A stretch of 62,009 bases of DNA from Cellulosilyticum sp. (GCA_015058045.1 SVDC01000022.1:1-62009); one strand, 5' to 3'; counted from the first letter of the stretch, positions 17,457-26,890 are shown. Numbers and translations are program-made. The notes: generated from the sequence alone by a model not told the origin.

Positions 17457-19991
17457 ATGAAGAATATATCATGCGCATATCATCATTTACCAATACCAGG
17501 TGGGGGATATGTAACAGGTTTTATGTTTCATCAAAAAGCACCTAATATTTTATATGCAAGAACAGATATTGGGGGTGTTTATCGTTATGAATACAAGGAG
17601 CAGAGATGGAAAAGTTTAATGGAGCATGTAAAGCAAGAAGATTTAAGTGAAAGTTTTCCAATAGCTATTGCATTAGATTCCAATAAACCTGAAAGGCTTT
17701 GGATTGCTTGTGGAGAAAATAAACCCAATAGTGGTGTGCTAGCTCTATCTAATGATTATGGGGAGCATTTTACTTATGAAAAAATACCTGCACGTGTTCA
17801 TGGGAACTTAAATGGGAGAGGTACAGGAAGTAGGCTAATTGTCGATGTAAGGGATTCGAGTAGATTGTATTTTGCTAGTCAGGAAAATGGATTATTACGG
17901 TCTGATGATTTAGGTAAGACATGGGAGTCGTTAGATGTAAATGGTGAGCAGTATATGACCATGATTTGGCAATCACCAAATGGAAAAACTCTAGTTGTAG
18001 GAACGGCAGGTGTAACGACATCCTATATAGATGAACTAACAAGGCAATGCAGACGTGGTATGAGCTTATATGTATCTTATGATGAAGGACAGCATTTCAA
18101 GGTTCTAGATCAACCTATTTCCCGGGGAATATCAGATTCTAGACTACCTGGTTATGTAGCACAGCGATATGATTATGACGGTAAATATTTATATATTACT
18201 TTATCTCAGACAGGACAATATTCATATGTTGTAGAAAATGGCTATAGTTGTGATTCAGGTGATGCCTTAGGTGGGCGTGTTATTCGCTACTCTTTAGATG
18301 AAGCGGAACATATTACAGGATATGAAGATATAACACCGATTCATTCAGAAGATATTAGAAAAGAAATTTTACTAGAGAAACAAGCTAGAACTAAAAAGGA
18401 AGAAGATAGACATCAATACTTAGAAGCGAAGCAAGTCAACGAAAATAAAGATGTACTGAAAGATCAAGTAAATGATAAAGAGAGAATATCCACATCAGGA
18501 CAGAATATAGAACCAAAAAATAAGGTTATTCAAGTGGGGCTAGAAGAAAAATACCAATTAAATCAAGGCTTTAGCGGTATCTCTTCTTGTAATAAAGTAC
18601 CTGGATTATTAGTCTGTTCTACTATTTGCCGAAAGACGAAGGGGAAAGATACAGATGTAGTTTATTTATCTTATGATTATGGAACAAACTGGGAGGTTAT
18701 TTTGTACGACTTAAGTATAGGAAATCTTACTTTTAAGGCGGCGTACATGAAACCTCAATATAATGGAAATCAATCTATTTTACACTGGCTAAGTGACGTC
18801 AAGATCAATCCTTTTAATCCAGAAGAAATGTGGTTTAATTCAGGGACTGGCGTTTTTAAATCTGAAAAGCTAATGAGTGAGGAACGCTCTTTTCATGATC
18901 AATGTGATGGAATAGAAGAAACGGTTCATTTAAATCTTTATAGTCCACCAGCAGGCAAGGTGCAACTCATTGATATTTTAGGGGATTTAGGAGGCTTTGC
19001 TTTTACGGATTTAGACAAGCCTTGTGAAAACTCCTTTGCTGATGAAGAAGGAAATCGTTATATTACCTGTATTAATGCGGATTATTCAGATGTCTATCCA
19101 GAATGTGTTATTGTAACGCCAAGAGGAAATTGGACAGGTAAAACAAAAGGTGGGCTTATTCTTTCAGAAGATCAGTGTAAGACTTTTAGAAGATTAGAAA
19201 TGCCTTATGGTATTACAGATCAAATAGATGAAAGGCTTCGTGAGATTGAAAAGCCTAATGTTAATTCGGGTTGGGTAGCACTTTCACCAGACTGCAAGCA
19301 TATCGTTTGGTCCATAGCAGACAATTGGATGGAATTACCGATGTCGTTAGTTGTTTATAGTGAAGATGGCGGAAAAAACTTTAAGAAGAGTCAGATTTAT
19401 GATAGGGATGGAAAGCTTTTAGAAGAGGGATGTTTAAAGGTTTTCTCAGACCGTAAGGTAAATCATCTGATGTATGGTTTTGGAAGTGAGTCTGATTTCT
19501 ATATTAGTCATGATGGTGGCGCGACCTTTAAAGCCTATGAAGTGCCAGAGACATTTCCTAAAGTACATTTTGGCCTCATTGATTGTGCCAATCCTGTAGA
19601 AGTAAGAGCGGATGCAGGCAAATCAGGAATCTTCTATATGGCATTAGGAGAGCATGGTTTATGGAAGATGACTTATAGGGAAGAAGAAGACTGCTTAACG
19701 TTATGCAAATTAAGTAAGGAGGAAGATGTAGTCAATCATTTAGGCTTAGGCGTATTAAGAGTTGATGGAGACTATCTTAAAGAAGATAAAGCACTATACA
19801 TTTCAGGGACGATTGAAGGGGTATATGGTTTTTATCGTTCTTTAGATGACGGAAAAAACTGGACAAGATTAAATACGGAAAAACAGATGTTTGGAGATAT
19901 TAATAGTATCGAAGGAGATTCCAGATGTTTTGGGAGATTCTTTATTGCAACAGGATCAGTAGGTGTTTTATATGGCGAGCCTATAGACTAG
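17457..19991 (+). CDS. GH74 family xyloglucanase without a signal peptide
   Basis: 844-residue glycoside hydrolase of family 74, the double beta-propeller xyloglucan-cleaving family. The opening IPGGGYVTGFMFHQKAPNIL and ARTDIGGVYRY is diagnostic, and the predicted catalytic Asp residues are Asp37 and Asp510 (LGDLGGF). BNR/Asp-box-like repeats (SDDLGKTWES, SYDEGQHF, SLDDGKNWT) recur. It lacks a signal peptide and any carbohydrate-binding or dockerin module, unlike most GH74 enzymes. A Lys/Glu/Gln-rich insertion at about 300-360 looks unstructured. GGAGG precedes the ATG. A GH31 gene follows after 43 nt. Probably processes imported xyloglucan fragments in the cytoplasm (inference). Confidence 0.87.
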   Translation: MKNISCAYHHLPIPGGGYVTGFMFHQKAPNILYARTDIGGVYRYEYKEQRWKSLMEHVKQEDLSESFPIAIALDSNKPERLWIACGENKPNSGVLALSNDYGEHFTYEKIPARVHGNLNGRGTGSRLIVDVRDSSRLYFASQENGLLRSDDLGKTWESLDVNGEQYMTMIWQSPNGKTLVVGTAGVTTSYIDELTRQCRRGMSLYVSYDEGQHFKVLDQPISRGISDSRLPGYVAQRYDYDGKYLYITLSQTGQYSYVVENGYSCDSGDALGGRVIRYSLDEAEHITGYEDITPIHSEDIRKEILLEKQARTKKEEDRHQYLEAKQVNENKDVLKDQVNDKERISTSGQNIEPKNKVIQVGLEEKYQLNQGFSGISSCNKVPGLLVCSTICRKTKGKDTDVVYLSYDYGTNWEVILYDLSIGNLTFKAAYMKPQYNGNQSILHWLSDVKINPFNPEEMWFNSGTGVFKSEKLMSEERSFHDQCDGIEETVHLNLYSPPAGKVQLIDILGDLGGFAFTDLDKPCENSFADEEGNRYITCINADYSDVYPECVIVTPRGNWTGKTKGGLILSEDQCKTFRRLEMPYGITDQIDERLREIEKPNVNSGWVALSPDCKHIVWSIADNWMELPMSLVVYSEDGGKNFKKSQIYDRDGKLLEEGCLKVFSDRKVNHLMYGFGSESDFYISHDGGATFKAYEVPETFPKVHFGLIDCANPVEVRADAGKSGIFYMALGEHGLWKMTYREEEDCLTLCKLSKEEDVVNHLGLGVLRVDGDYLKEDKALYISGTIEGVYGFYRSLDDGKNWTRLNTEKQMFGDINSIEGDSRCFGRFFIATGSVGVLYGEPID

Positions 19992-20034
19992 ATCAATCAA
20001 CTAAGTAAGAGATTAAAAATTAGGAGGGGAATAG

Positions 20035-22104
20035 ATGAGATTATTACAAGAGGGGAATCGATTAGTCATCTCTGAGGGGATGAGCAAAGTATGGATTGAA
20101 CCATGGGGAGAAAACAGTTTAAGGGTGAGAATGACTAGCGAACATGAAATGGATAGTGAGGATTGGGCTTTAACAGAAGTAGTGAAGTCATGTCAGGCTG
20201 AAATTATATTTGAAGAAATAGATGTAACAGACCCTTGGTATAAAGAAGAAGCTTACAAACAGTATCATATGAAAGGTATACAAGCAAAGATTACTAACGG
20301 TAAAATAACGGCAAAAGTTTCAAATGAGGGATGGATTAGCTACTATAATCAAAAAGGAGAGCTTTTAACGGAGGAATATTGGCGCAATCGTAATCGAATT
20401 AATCGTTATTGTGTACCCCTTCGTGTAGATGCAAGGCAGTTAAAACCACTACAAGGAGGAACAGATTATAGCTTAACAGCACGTTTTGAAGCCTTTGATG
20501 ATGAGAAAATATTTGGATTGGGGCAGTATCAGGAGAAGCATTTAAATAAAAAAGGGGCTGTTTTAGAATTAGCCCATCGTAATAGCCAAGCTAGTGTACC
20601 ATTTATGATTTCTAGTAGAGGCTATGGTTTCCTATGGAATAATCCAGCTATAGGTAGTGTAACCTTTGGAACGAATAAAACAGAGTGGTATGCTCAGTCT
20701 ACTAAGAAATTAGACTATTTTATTACAGCAGGGGATACCCCAGCAGAAATAGAAATGCAGTACACAGCAGCTACAGGAAGAAGTCCAATGATGCCAGAGT
20801 ATGGTCTTGGGTATTGGCAATGTAAACTACGTTATCGTAATCAAGAAGAACTTTTATCTGTAGCAAGAGAACATAAAAGAAGAGGGCTTCCTATGGATGC
20901 TATCGTCATTGATTTCTTCCATTGGACCAGACAAGGAGATTTTAAATTTGAACCAAGAGATTGGCCAAATCCGAAGAAGATGGTAGATGAGTTAAAAGAA
21001 ATGGGCATTGAAACAGTCGTTTCAGTATGGCCAACTATTGATGAAAGAAGTGAAAACTTTGGAGAGATGGCAGATAAGGGCTATCTCGTACGAGCAGATA
21101 GAGGCAATTCTAATCATATGACTTGGATGGGGAATACTATTTTTTATGATGCCACCCATCCTGGTGCACAGGCTTTTGTATGGGATAGATGTAAAACCAA
21201 TTACTATCAATATGGGATTAAGTGCTTCTGGTTAGATGAAGCAGAGCCAGAATATGGACCTTATGACTTTGATAACTATCGCTATTATATGGGTCCAGCA
21301 CTTCAATGTACCAATATGTATCCTGCGATGTATGCTAAAGGCTTTTATGATGGGCTAAAAGCAGAAGGGGAAAAAGATATATTAAGTTTAGTACGTTGTG
21401 CATGGGCAGGCAGTCAAAAGTATGGGGTATTAACTTGGTCTGGTGATATTTATTCTTCGTTTAGGTCTATGAGGGAGCAACTTCAAGCAGGACTAAATAT
21501 GGGGCTTGCAGGGATTCCTTGGTGGACTTCTGATATTGGCGGTTTCTTGGGTGGAGACATTAGAGATGATAAGTTTAAAGAACTTTTAGTGCGTTGGTTT
21601 GAATGGGGCGCATTTTGTCCAGTATTTCGTATGCATGGAGAGCGTTCTCCATGGTATGAACGAGAAGAAGAATATATTGATGGGGTACGTCAGCTGACTT
21701 CTGGTCAAGATAATGAGGTGTGGAGTTTTGGAGACGATAACTATGAAATACTCAAGAAGTATCTATTCATTAGAGAAAGATTACGTCCTTATATTCGAGA
21801 AGGCATGAAAGTGGCAAGTGAAACAGGAACACCTATGATGAGACCAATGTTCTATGATTTTTATGAGGATCAAACTTGTTGGGAAGTAGAAGACCAATAT
21901 TTATTTGGACCAGATTTAATCGTAGCACCTATTATGGAAGAAGGTATGACAGAAAGAAAGCTTTATTTACCTAAAGGTACTAATTGGGTAGATGCCTATA
22001 CAAAGAAGGTATATGAAGGTGGTCAATGGATTGTGGTACCAGCACCATTAGAGATTATTCCTATTATGATAAGAGCAGGAAAATCCTATGCTATTTATGA
22101 GTAA
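20035..22104 (+). CDS. GH31 glycosidase, probable alpha-xylosidase
   Basis: 689 residues with the GH31 layout: an N-terminal beta domain, then a TIM barrel. The predicted nucleophile is Asp401 in FWLDEAEPE and the acid/base is Asp471 in WSGDIYSSF. The xylosidase-like substrate loop DFFHWTRQGDFKFEPRDWPNP and the FRMHGERSPW segment support alpha-xylosidase rather than alpha-glucosidase. There is no signal peptide. It would remove xylose side chains from xyloglucan oligosaccharides released by the GH74 enzyme encoded just upstream. AGGAGGGG precedes the ATG. Substrate is inferred from motifs and context. Confidence 0.85.
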   Translation: MRLLQEGNRLVISEGMSKVWIEPWGENSLRVRMTSEHEMDSEDWALTEVVKSCQAEIIFEEIDVTDPWYKEEAYKQYHMKGIQAKITNGKITAKVSNEGWISYYNQKGELLTEEYWRNRNRINRYCVPLRVDARQLKPLQGGTDYSLTARFEAFDDEKIFGLGQYQEKHLNKKGAVLELAHRNSQASVPFMISSRGYGFLWNNPAIGSVTFGTNKTEWYAQSTKKLDYFITAGDTPAEIEMQYTAATGRSPMMPEYGLGYWQCKLRYRNQEELLSVAREHKRRGLPMDAIVIDFFHWTRQGDFKFEPRDWPNPKKMVDELKEMGIETVVSVWPTIDERSENFGEMADKGYLVRADRGNSNHMTWMGNTIFYDATHPGAQAFVWDRCKTNYYQYGIKCFWLDEAEPEYGPYDFDNYRYYMGPALQCTNMYPAMYAKGFYDGLKAEGEKDILSLVRCAWAGSQKYGVLTWSGDIYSSFRSMREQLQAGLNMGLAGIPWWTSDIGGFLGGDIRDDKFKELLVRWFEWGAFCPVFRMHGERSPWYEREEEYIDGVRQLTSGQDNEVWSFGDDNYEILKKYLFIRERLRPYIREGMKVASETGTPMMRPMFYDFYEDQTCWEVEDQYLFGPDLIVAPIMEEGMTERKLYLPKGTNWVDAYTKKVYEGGQWIVVPAPLEIIPIMIRAGKSYAIYE

Positions 22105-22187
22105 GCAATAAGAAAACAGTTGAATGAGGCGTTCACTTTAAAGAAGATTACAATGGCTCATTAATCAGAGTATATTAAAAAGTATCA

Positions 22188-22216
22188 TTGACAGTGAAAA
22201 AGCAAACTGATATAGT
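22188..22216 (+). promoter_or_regulatory. Sigma-A promoter of the antiporter leader
   Basis: TTGACA (22188-22193) and TATAGT (22211-22216) are separated by exactly 17 bp, one of the best promoters in the window. Transcription would begin near 22223, well before the true ATG at 22350. Confidence 0.8.
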
Positions 22217-22221
22217 AAACC

Positions 22222-22317
22222 TTAATAAGGGAATGAAGTACTCCCTAGGCAAATGCCTAAACCGCGTAAAAGCTGATGACTTCTGTAACAATGGTTACAG
22301 GGTTATCAGCTTTTTTT
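22222..22317 (+). promoter_or_regulatory. Structured leader ending in a terminator (candidate riboswitch)
   Basis: The leader of about 125 nt contains a small stem AGGGA/TCCCT (22228-22232 with 22242-22246), then TAGGC/GCCTA (22246-22250 with 22255-22259), then the single-stranded AAACCGCG. It ends in a strong terminator: AAAAGCTGATGAC (22268-22280) with GTTATCAGCTTTT (22302-22314), inner stem TGTAAC/GTTACA, and seven T residues. The terminator lies only about 33 nt before the antiporter start. Expression must therefore depend on read-through. I could not assign it to a known riboswitch class. Confidence 0.6.
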
Positions 22318-22349
22318 GTGGTTATACTATTATAAAAGGAGAGGATATC

Positions 22350-23525
22350 ATGTTAACGAGTCTTGCATATATTTTCTTATTAGGTTTATTATTAGGCTTT
22401 ATAGCAGAGAAATTAAAATTACCAAGATTAATAGGGATGATTTTGGCAGGAATTATATTAGGACCTTATACTTTTAAGTTTCTAGATTCGTCTATATTAA
22501 ATATCTCGTCAAACCTTAGGCAAATCGCATTGGTCATTATTTTAACAAGAGCAGGTTTATCACTTAATATAGGAGATTTAAAGAAGGTAGGAAGACCAGC
22601 TATTTTAATGTGCTTTGTACCTGCATGTTTAGAAATATTAGGTACTATATTAATTGCACCAAAACTCTTTGGGGTAACTATATTAGAAGCAGCGATTATG
22701 GGAAGTGTATTAGCAGCCGTTTCACCTGCTATTATTGTGCCTCGTATGATTCAATTAATAGAAGGTGGATATGGAACAAAGAATAGTATTCCTCAAATGA
22801 TTTTGGCAGGGGCCTCTGTGGATGATGTATTTGTAGTTGTGTTATTTACAGCCTTTACAGGATTAGCAAGTAGTGGGGAAATTTCAGCACTTAGTTTTCT
22901 ACAAATACCTATCTCTATTATTCTAGGTGTAGTAGTGGGGATCGTGGTAGGTATAGCCCTGGTTAAATTCTTTAAAGCTTGTCAGATAAGAGATACTGTA
23001 AAAGTCCTTATTATATTAAGTGTTTCGTTCTTACTTCTAGAATGTGAAACACTTCTAAAGGGAATTGTACCCATATCAGCACTTTTAGCCATTATGAGTA
23101 TGGGTGTGACGATTAAGCAAATTCATGGAGTATTAGCTACAAGCATTGCAGATCAATATAATAAGCTTTGGGTTGCAGCGGAAATTATATTATTTGTATT
23201 AGTAGGTGCGACGGTAAATTTAAGCTATGTTGCTAAGGCAGGACTTATTGCAGCAATAGTTGTTATTGGTGCAATGGCTTTCCGTATGGTAGGTGTTTAT
23301 TTATGTATGTTAGGAACAACTTTAAATAAAAAGGAAAGATTTTTCTGCATGTTAGCGTATACGCCAAAAGCAACGGTGCAGGCGGCTATTGGTGGCATGC
23401 CACTGGCTATGGGACTGGCTTGTGGCGATAAGGTACTTATGCTAGCGGTTATGTCTATTTTAATTACAGCACCATTTGGAGCGATTTGTATTGATAGGAA
23501 CTATAAGACATTATTAAAAGAATAA
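22350..23525 (+). CDS. Cation:proton antiporter (CPA family)
   Basis: 391-residue membrane protein with about 12 helices. It begins LTSLAYIFLLGLLLGFIAEKLKLPRLIGMILAGIILGPY, a classic NhaP/KefB-type opening, and includes the ASVDDVFVVVLF segment that carries the paired acidic residues of electrogenic exchangers. The ATG at 22350 has AAAGGAGAGG upstream. The frame stays open upstream to 22188, but that stretch contains the promoter and terminator and is not coding. There is no TrkA-N regulatory domain. It exchanges Na+ or K+ for H+; the ion is not readable. Confidence 0.87.
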   Translation: MLTSLAYIFLLGLLLGFIAEKLKLPRLIGMILAGIILGPYTFKFLDSSILNISSNLRQIALVIILTRAGLSLNIGDLKKVGRPAILMCFVPACLEILGTILIAPKLFGVTILEAAIMGSVLAAVSPAIIVPRMIQLIEGGYGTKNSIPQMILAGASVDDVFVVVLFTAFTGLASSGEISALSFLQIPISIILGVVVGIVVGIALVKFFKACQIRDTVKVLIILSVSFLLLECETLLKGIVPISALLAIMSMGVTIKQIHGVLATSIADQYNKLWVAAEIILFVLVGATVNLSYVAKAGLIAAIVVIGAMAFRMVGVYLCMLGTTLNKKERFFCMLAYTPKATVQAAIGGMPLAMGLACGDKVLMLAVMSILITAPFGAICIDRNYKTLLKE

Positions 23526-23530
23526 ATTAT

Positions 23531-23575
23531 AAAAAATACTAGTATTATTTTAATAAGATAATGCTAGTATTTTTT
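23531..23575 (+). terminator. Intrinsic terminator
   Basis: AAAAAATACTAGTATTAT (23531-23548) pairs with ATAATGCTAGTATTTTTT (23558-23575), with one wobble. Confidence 0.85.
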
Positions 23576-23723
23576 ATTGATGGGGTGTAGGCTAGGGGGG
23601 ATTAGTAGGTAGAGAGATAAACTAGAATCAGTTAATAGATTGAAAAAAATGAATAGTATAATATAATTGAGAGGGTGTAGCGAAGGGTTAAAAGAATAGC
23701 ACCTGTAGGTTATTTATCTAACA

Positions 23724-24299
23724 TTGCCTTTGCGGGGAAAAAACTATATTATTACAGATGGTGGAAATGGTAAGATGAGTAGCTTAATGAATTACCATTA
23801 TCAAGCAGGTGTACATGGGAATAATAGTACAAATCACTCTATGCAATATGCTGTAGATCTAGCGGTGATTAATGCAAATGGTAAGACAGTAAAGAATCTA
23901 CTTACAAAGCAAAATAAGGATTATGCAATTTATGGGGAAAGAGTTTACGCACCAATTAGTGGAAGGATTGTTAAAGTAGAAGATGACATTGAGGATAATA
24001 TACCATTTCCAGTGAAATTACCCTATAACGTAGGAAACCATATAGTGATTCAACATGAAGACTGCTATATTGTATTGGGACATTTTCAAAAAGGAAGTGT
24101 AAAAGGCACTGTAGGAGACGAAGTTCATGTGGGCGATGAAATAGGTGTAGTAGGAAATTCAGGGCTCACACCAAGACCGCATATACATATGCAGGTTTCT
24201 AGATGTAAGGATGGAGATTTTTGGAAGGCTGAAGGCATTCCTATTTTATTTGGTGAAAAAGTACCTTACAAAAACAGAATATTTAGAGGAGAAAAATAA
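23724..24299 (+). CDS. M23-like peptidase domain protein, N-terminus doubtful
   Basis: About 190 residues of M23/LytM fold. The first metal-site segment is HSMQYAVDLAV, and the PHIHMQV segment gives the HxH ligands; GHF and NSGLTPRP fit the fold. The conserved opening (LPLRGKNYIITDGGNG) begins at the very edge of the open frame. A stop lies 18 nt upstream of the TTG at 23724, and there is no ribosome site there; an ATG at 23775 would cut into the domain. The gene may use the TTG or may have lost its 5' end. The 5'-nucleotidase gene follows after 3 nt. Confidence 0.65.
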   Translation: MPLRGKNYIITDGGNGKMSSLMNYHYQAGVHGNNSTNHSMQYAVDLAVINANGKTVKNLLTKQNKDYAIYGERVYAPISGRIVKVEDDIEDNIPFPVKLPYNVGNHIVIQHEDCYIVLGHFQKGSVKGTVGDEVHVGDEIGVVGNSGLTPRPHIHMQVSRCKDGDFWKAEGIPILFGEKVPYKNRIFRGEK

Positions 24300-24302
24300 G
24301 AA

Positions 24303-26276
24303 GTGAAAAAAATAGGACATAAGCGTAAGAAGTGTTGTTTGATGATGACGCTAGTAATGGGTTTATTTTCTTTTGGCGTTTTAGCTAGTGAGCAGTCAGT
24401 GGAAGAAAAGAAAAATGTAGAAGTAGTATTTACTCATGATTTACATTCGCATCTGGAATCATTTATGACAGAAGATGAAGGACAGGTAAAGTCCTTAGGA
24501 GGATTTGCTAGAATACAAAGTTTTGTTAAGGAAAAAAGAGCACAGGCAGATGATCTTTTAGTAGTAGATGCTGGTGATTTTTCCATGGGAACTTTGTATC
24601 AAACGATTTTTGAATCAGAGGCGGTAGAGCTTAGATTATTAGGGATGATGGGCTATGATGCCACAACATTAGGTAATCATGAATTTGACTATCATACAGA
24701 AGGGCTCATTCAAATGACACAAAGTGCGTTGGAGAAAGGGGATAAGCTTTCACCGATGGTAGTTTGTAATATTGATTGGGAGAAAAGTTTAGTAGGTGAA
24801 AATACGGCGTTAAATAGTGAGCTAAAAACAGTATTTGAGGCATATGGTGTTAAACCTTATATTATGACCGAGAAAAATGGTGTACGTATTGCTATTACGG
24901 GTGTATTTGGAAAGGAATCTTTAAAGTTTTCACCAACTTGTACATTAAATTTTAAAGACCCAATAGAAGCAGTGAAAGAAACCGTAGCACAGATTAAAGC
25001 CAATGAACAAGCTGATATGATTGTTTGTCTTTCTCATAGTGGGACATGGGCTGATATTGAGAAATCAGAAGATGATATTTTAGCTATGGAAGTACCTGAG
25101 TTAGATTTAATTGTGAGTGGACATACCCATACTAAATTAGAAGAGCCGATTATTCATGGTAATACGGCAATTGTTTCTTGTGGGGAGTATGGTAAATATG
25201 TAGGGAGCCTAACGATGCTTCCTACTAAAGAAGGTAGATGGCAAGTAGAAAATTATAAGCTAGTTGCTATAGATGAGACAATTAAAGAAGATGAAGGGGT
25301 TAAAAAACAAGTTGAAAGCTTTGGTAGTCAAATTAATGCAAGCTACTTAGGGCAGTTTGGTTATACTAAAGATGAGGTACTGGCCTATAATCCATGGTCT
25401 TATCCAACGCTTAAGGAGATGTCTAGTAAAGTACAAGAACAACCTTTTGCAAATCTATTAGCAGATGCATATCTTTATACTATGGAACAAATTGGGCAAA
25501 AGCAAGAAGATGAAGTGATGTTAGCAGTTGTTCCAATGGGTGTTATTAGAGATACATTTGCTTCTAATAAACAGATAACGGTCTCAAATGTATATGATAC
25601 TTTTTCACTTGGGATAGGTGAAGATGGTATTCCAGGCTATCCAATGATTCGTATTTATCTTACGGGAAAAGAAATTAAGTTAGCCACAGAGATTGATGCA
25701 TCATTATCTAAGCTTATGACTACAGCACAATTATTTATAAGTGGACTGAGCTATGAGATCAATCCTAACCGAATCCTACTAAATAAGGTGACAAAGGTAG
25801 AACTTATGAATCAAGCAGGAGAAAGAAGTGAACTTGAAGATAGTAAGTTGTATCCGATTGTAACAGACTTATATAGTGGGCAAATGTTAGGCTCAGTTAC
25901 AGATTTATCTTATGGACTCATTTCTATTGTACCTAAAAAAGCAGATGGTACCCCTATTAATCATTTATCTGATGCCATTGTGTATCATGAAGGTAAAGAA
26001 GTGAAGGCATGGACAGCTATTGCTGATTATATGAAGTCATTTAAGATAGGTGATGAAGTTTCGAGCATCCCTAGTTATTATGGTGGCCCACAGGACAGAA
26101 AAGTCATAGTGGATGATGATAGATTAGGTGCGATACTAAGTAATCCAAATGGGCTTATCTTAAAAGTTGCTGGAATTTTGATGGGTGTACTAGTCGTTAT
26201 TATTTTATTAGTTATAGGAATTATTAAAGTTATTAAGATGATAATAAAAGGTAGAAGGAAGCAAGCTACGTTATAG
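24303..26276 (+). CDS. Surface 5'-nucleotidase / UDP-sugar hydrolase family protein
   Basis: 657 residues. A signal peptide (basic start, hydrophobic core, likely cleavage after LAS near 29) is followed by a metallophosphatase domain (FTHDLHSHL with Asp46 and His48, AGDFSMG, GNHEFD, SHSG, SGHTHT). Next comes the 5'-nucleotidase C-terminal domain (LLADAYLYTMEQIG, YDTFSLG, LTGKEI). A C-terminal TM helix and basic tail anchor it to the membrane. It should hydrolyse extracellular nucleotides. The start is GTG with AGGAG about 11 nt upstream. It is cotranscribed with the preceding M23-like gene. Confidence 0.88.
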   Translation: MKKIGHKRKKCCLMMTLVMGLFSFGVLASEQSVEEKKNVEVVFTHDLHSHLESFMTEDEGQVKSLGGFARIQSFVKEKRAQADDLLVVDAGDFSMGTLYQTIFESEAVELRLLGMMGYDATTLGNHEFDYHTEGLIQMTQSALEKGDKLSPMVVCNIDWEKSLVGENTALNSELKTVFEAYGVKPYIMTEKNGVRIAITGVFGKESLKFSPTCTLNFKDPIEAVKETVAQIKANEQADMIVCLSHSGTWADIEKSEDDILAMEVPELDLIVSGHTHTKLEEPIIHGNTAIVSCGEYGKYVGSLTMLPTKEGRWQVENYKLVAIDETIKEDEGVKKQVESFGSQINASYLGQFGYTKDEVLAYNPWSYPTLKEMSSKVQEQPFANLLADAYLYTMEQIGQKQEDEVMLAVVPMGVIRDTFASNKQITVSNVYDTFSLGIGEDGIPGYPMIRIYLTGKEIKLATEIDASLSKLMTTAQLFISGLSYEINPNRILLNKVTKVELMNQAGERSELEDSKLYPIVTDLYSGQMLGSVTDLSYGLISIVPKKADGTPINHLSDAIVYHEGKEVKAWTAIADYMKSFKIGDEVSSIPSYYGGPQDRKVIVDDDRLGAILSNPNGLILKVAGILMGVLVVIILLVIGIIKVIKMIIKGRRKQATL

Positions 26277-26351
26277 CTCTTTCATTTATAAGCAGCATAG
26301 ATTTAATAATGTGGGAATAGAGATCAATAAAAAAGATAAGATATAGTCAAG

Positions 26352-26396
26352 AGAGCATAAGAGCCTTAAAGATAAGAGGTACTTATGCTCTTCTTT
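26352..26396 (+). terminator. Intrinsic terminator
   Basis: AGAGCATAAG (26352-26361) pairs with CTTATGCTCT (26382-26391), then a T-rich tail. Confidence 0.85.
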
Positions 26397-26428
26397 TTAT
26401 ATTTCAGAACAAAAAATTCTGAAAATTA

Positions 26429-26483
26429 TTGATTTATAAATTCGACAAGTGTAGAATGAAGTTAATGTTCCACAATTGTCGAA
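26429..26483 (+). promoter_or_regulatory. Promoter and palindromic BlaI-type operator
   Basis: TTGATT (26429-26434) and TAGAAT (26452-26457) are 17 bp apart. A large inverted repeat covers the -10 box and start: TTCGACAAGTGTAGAA (26441-26456) and TTCCACAATTGTCGAA (26468-26483), 14 of 16 positions complementary across an 11-bp spacer. Each arm is itself an imperfect dyad, as expected for a pair of BlaI/MecI dimer sites. A smaller hairpin, TTCAGAA/TTCTGAA, lies at 26403-26423. Confidence 0.75.
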
Positions 26484-26499
26484 CAAGGAGGAGATGAAA

Positions 26500-26886
26500 A
26501 TGGGAGAAACTATCAAACGATTACCAGATGCAGAATTAAAAATCATGATGATTATATGGGATGCAAAAGGTAGCGTGACATCAGCTTATCTTATGGAAAA
26601 GCTAAAAGGAGAAGAAACATGGGGGAATACAACGGTTCTAAACTTTTTAGCACGTTTAGTGGATAGAGGCTTTCTGAAGCGAGAAAAAGAGGGGAAAAGT
26701 AATATATACACGCCACTTATAGAAGAAGAAGTTTATCTAGAAAGTGAAAGTAAATCTTTTTTAGAAAGGTTACATGGGAACTCTATAAAGAGCTTAATAT
26801 CTGCATTATATAAGGGACATGCTTTAACAAAGGGAGATTTAGAAGAATTACAAACCTTTATTGAGGAAAAAACTAAAGGGGAGTGA
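26500..26886 (+). CDS. BlaI/MecI/CopY-family repressor
   Basis: 128 residues from the ATG at 26500, which has AGGAGGAG upstream; an in-frame TTG at 26476 lies inside the operator. The family winged-helix is clear: LPDAELKIMMIIWDAKGSVT, then NTTVLNFLARLVDRGFLKREKEGKSNIYTPL. BlaI-family dimers repress their own operon and are cleaved when the partner M56 protease is activated. The partner gene follows after 4 nt. The operator at 26441-26483 is the expected binding site. Confidence 0.9.
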   Translation: MGETIKRLPDAELKIMMIIWDAKGSVTSAYLMEKLKGEETWGNTTVLNFLARLVDRGFLKREKEGKSNIYTPLIEEEVYLESESKSFLERLHGNSIKSLISALYKGHALTKGDLEELQTFIEEKTKGE

Positions 26887-26890
26887 GAAG

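Noticed and set aside
22222..22317. T-box riboswitch, because of the CCGCG motif
   Set aside because: The GGTGG part of the T-box sequence and the specifier stem are absent, and the downstream gene is an ion antiporter.
22188..22349. In-frame 54-codon extension of the antiporter gene
   Set aside because: It contains the promoter and the terminator hairpin, and the ATG at 22350 has a strong ribosome site.
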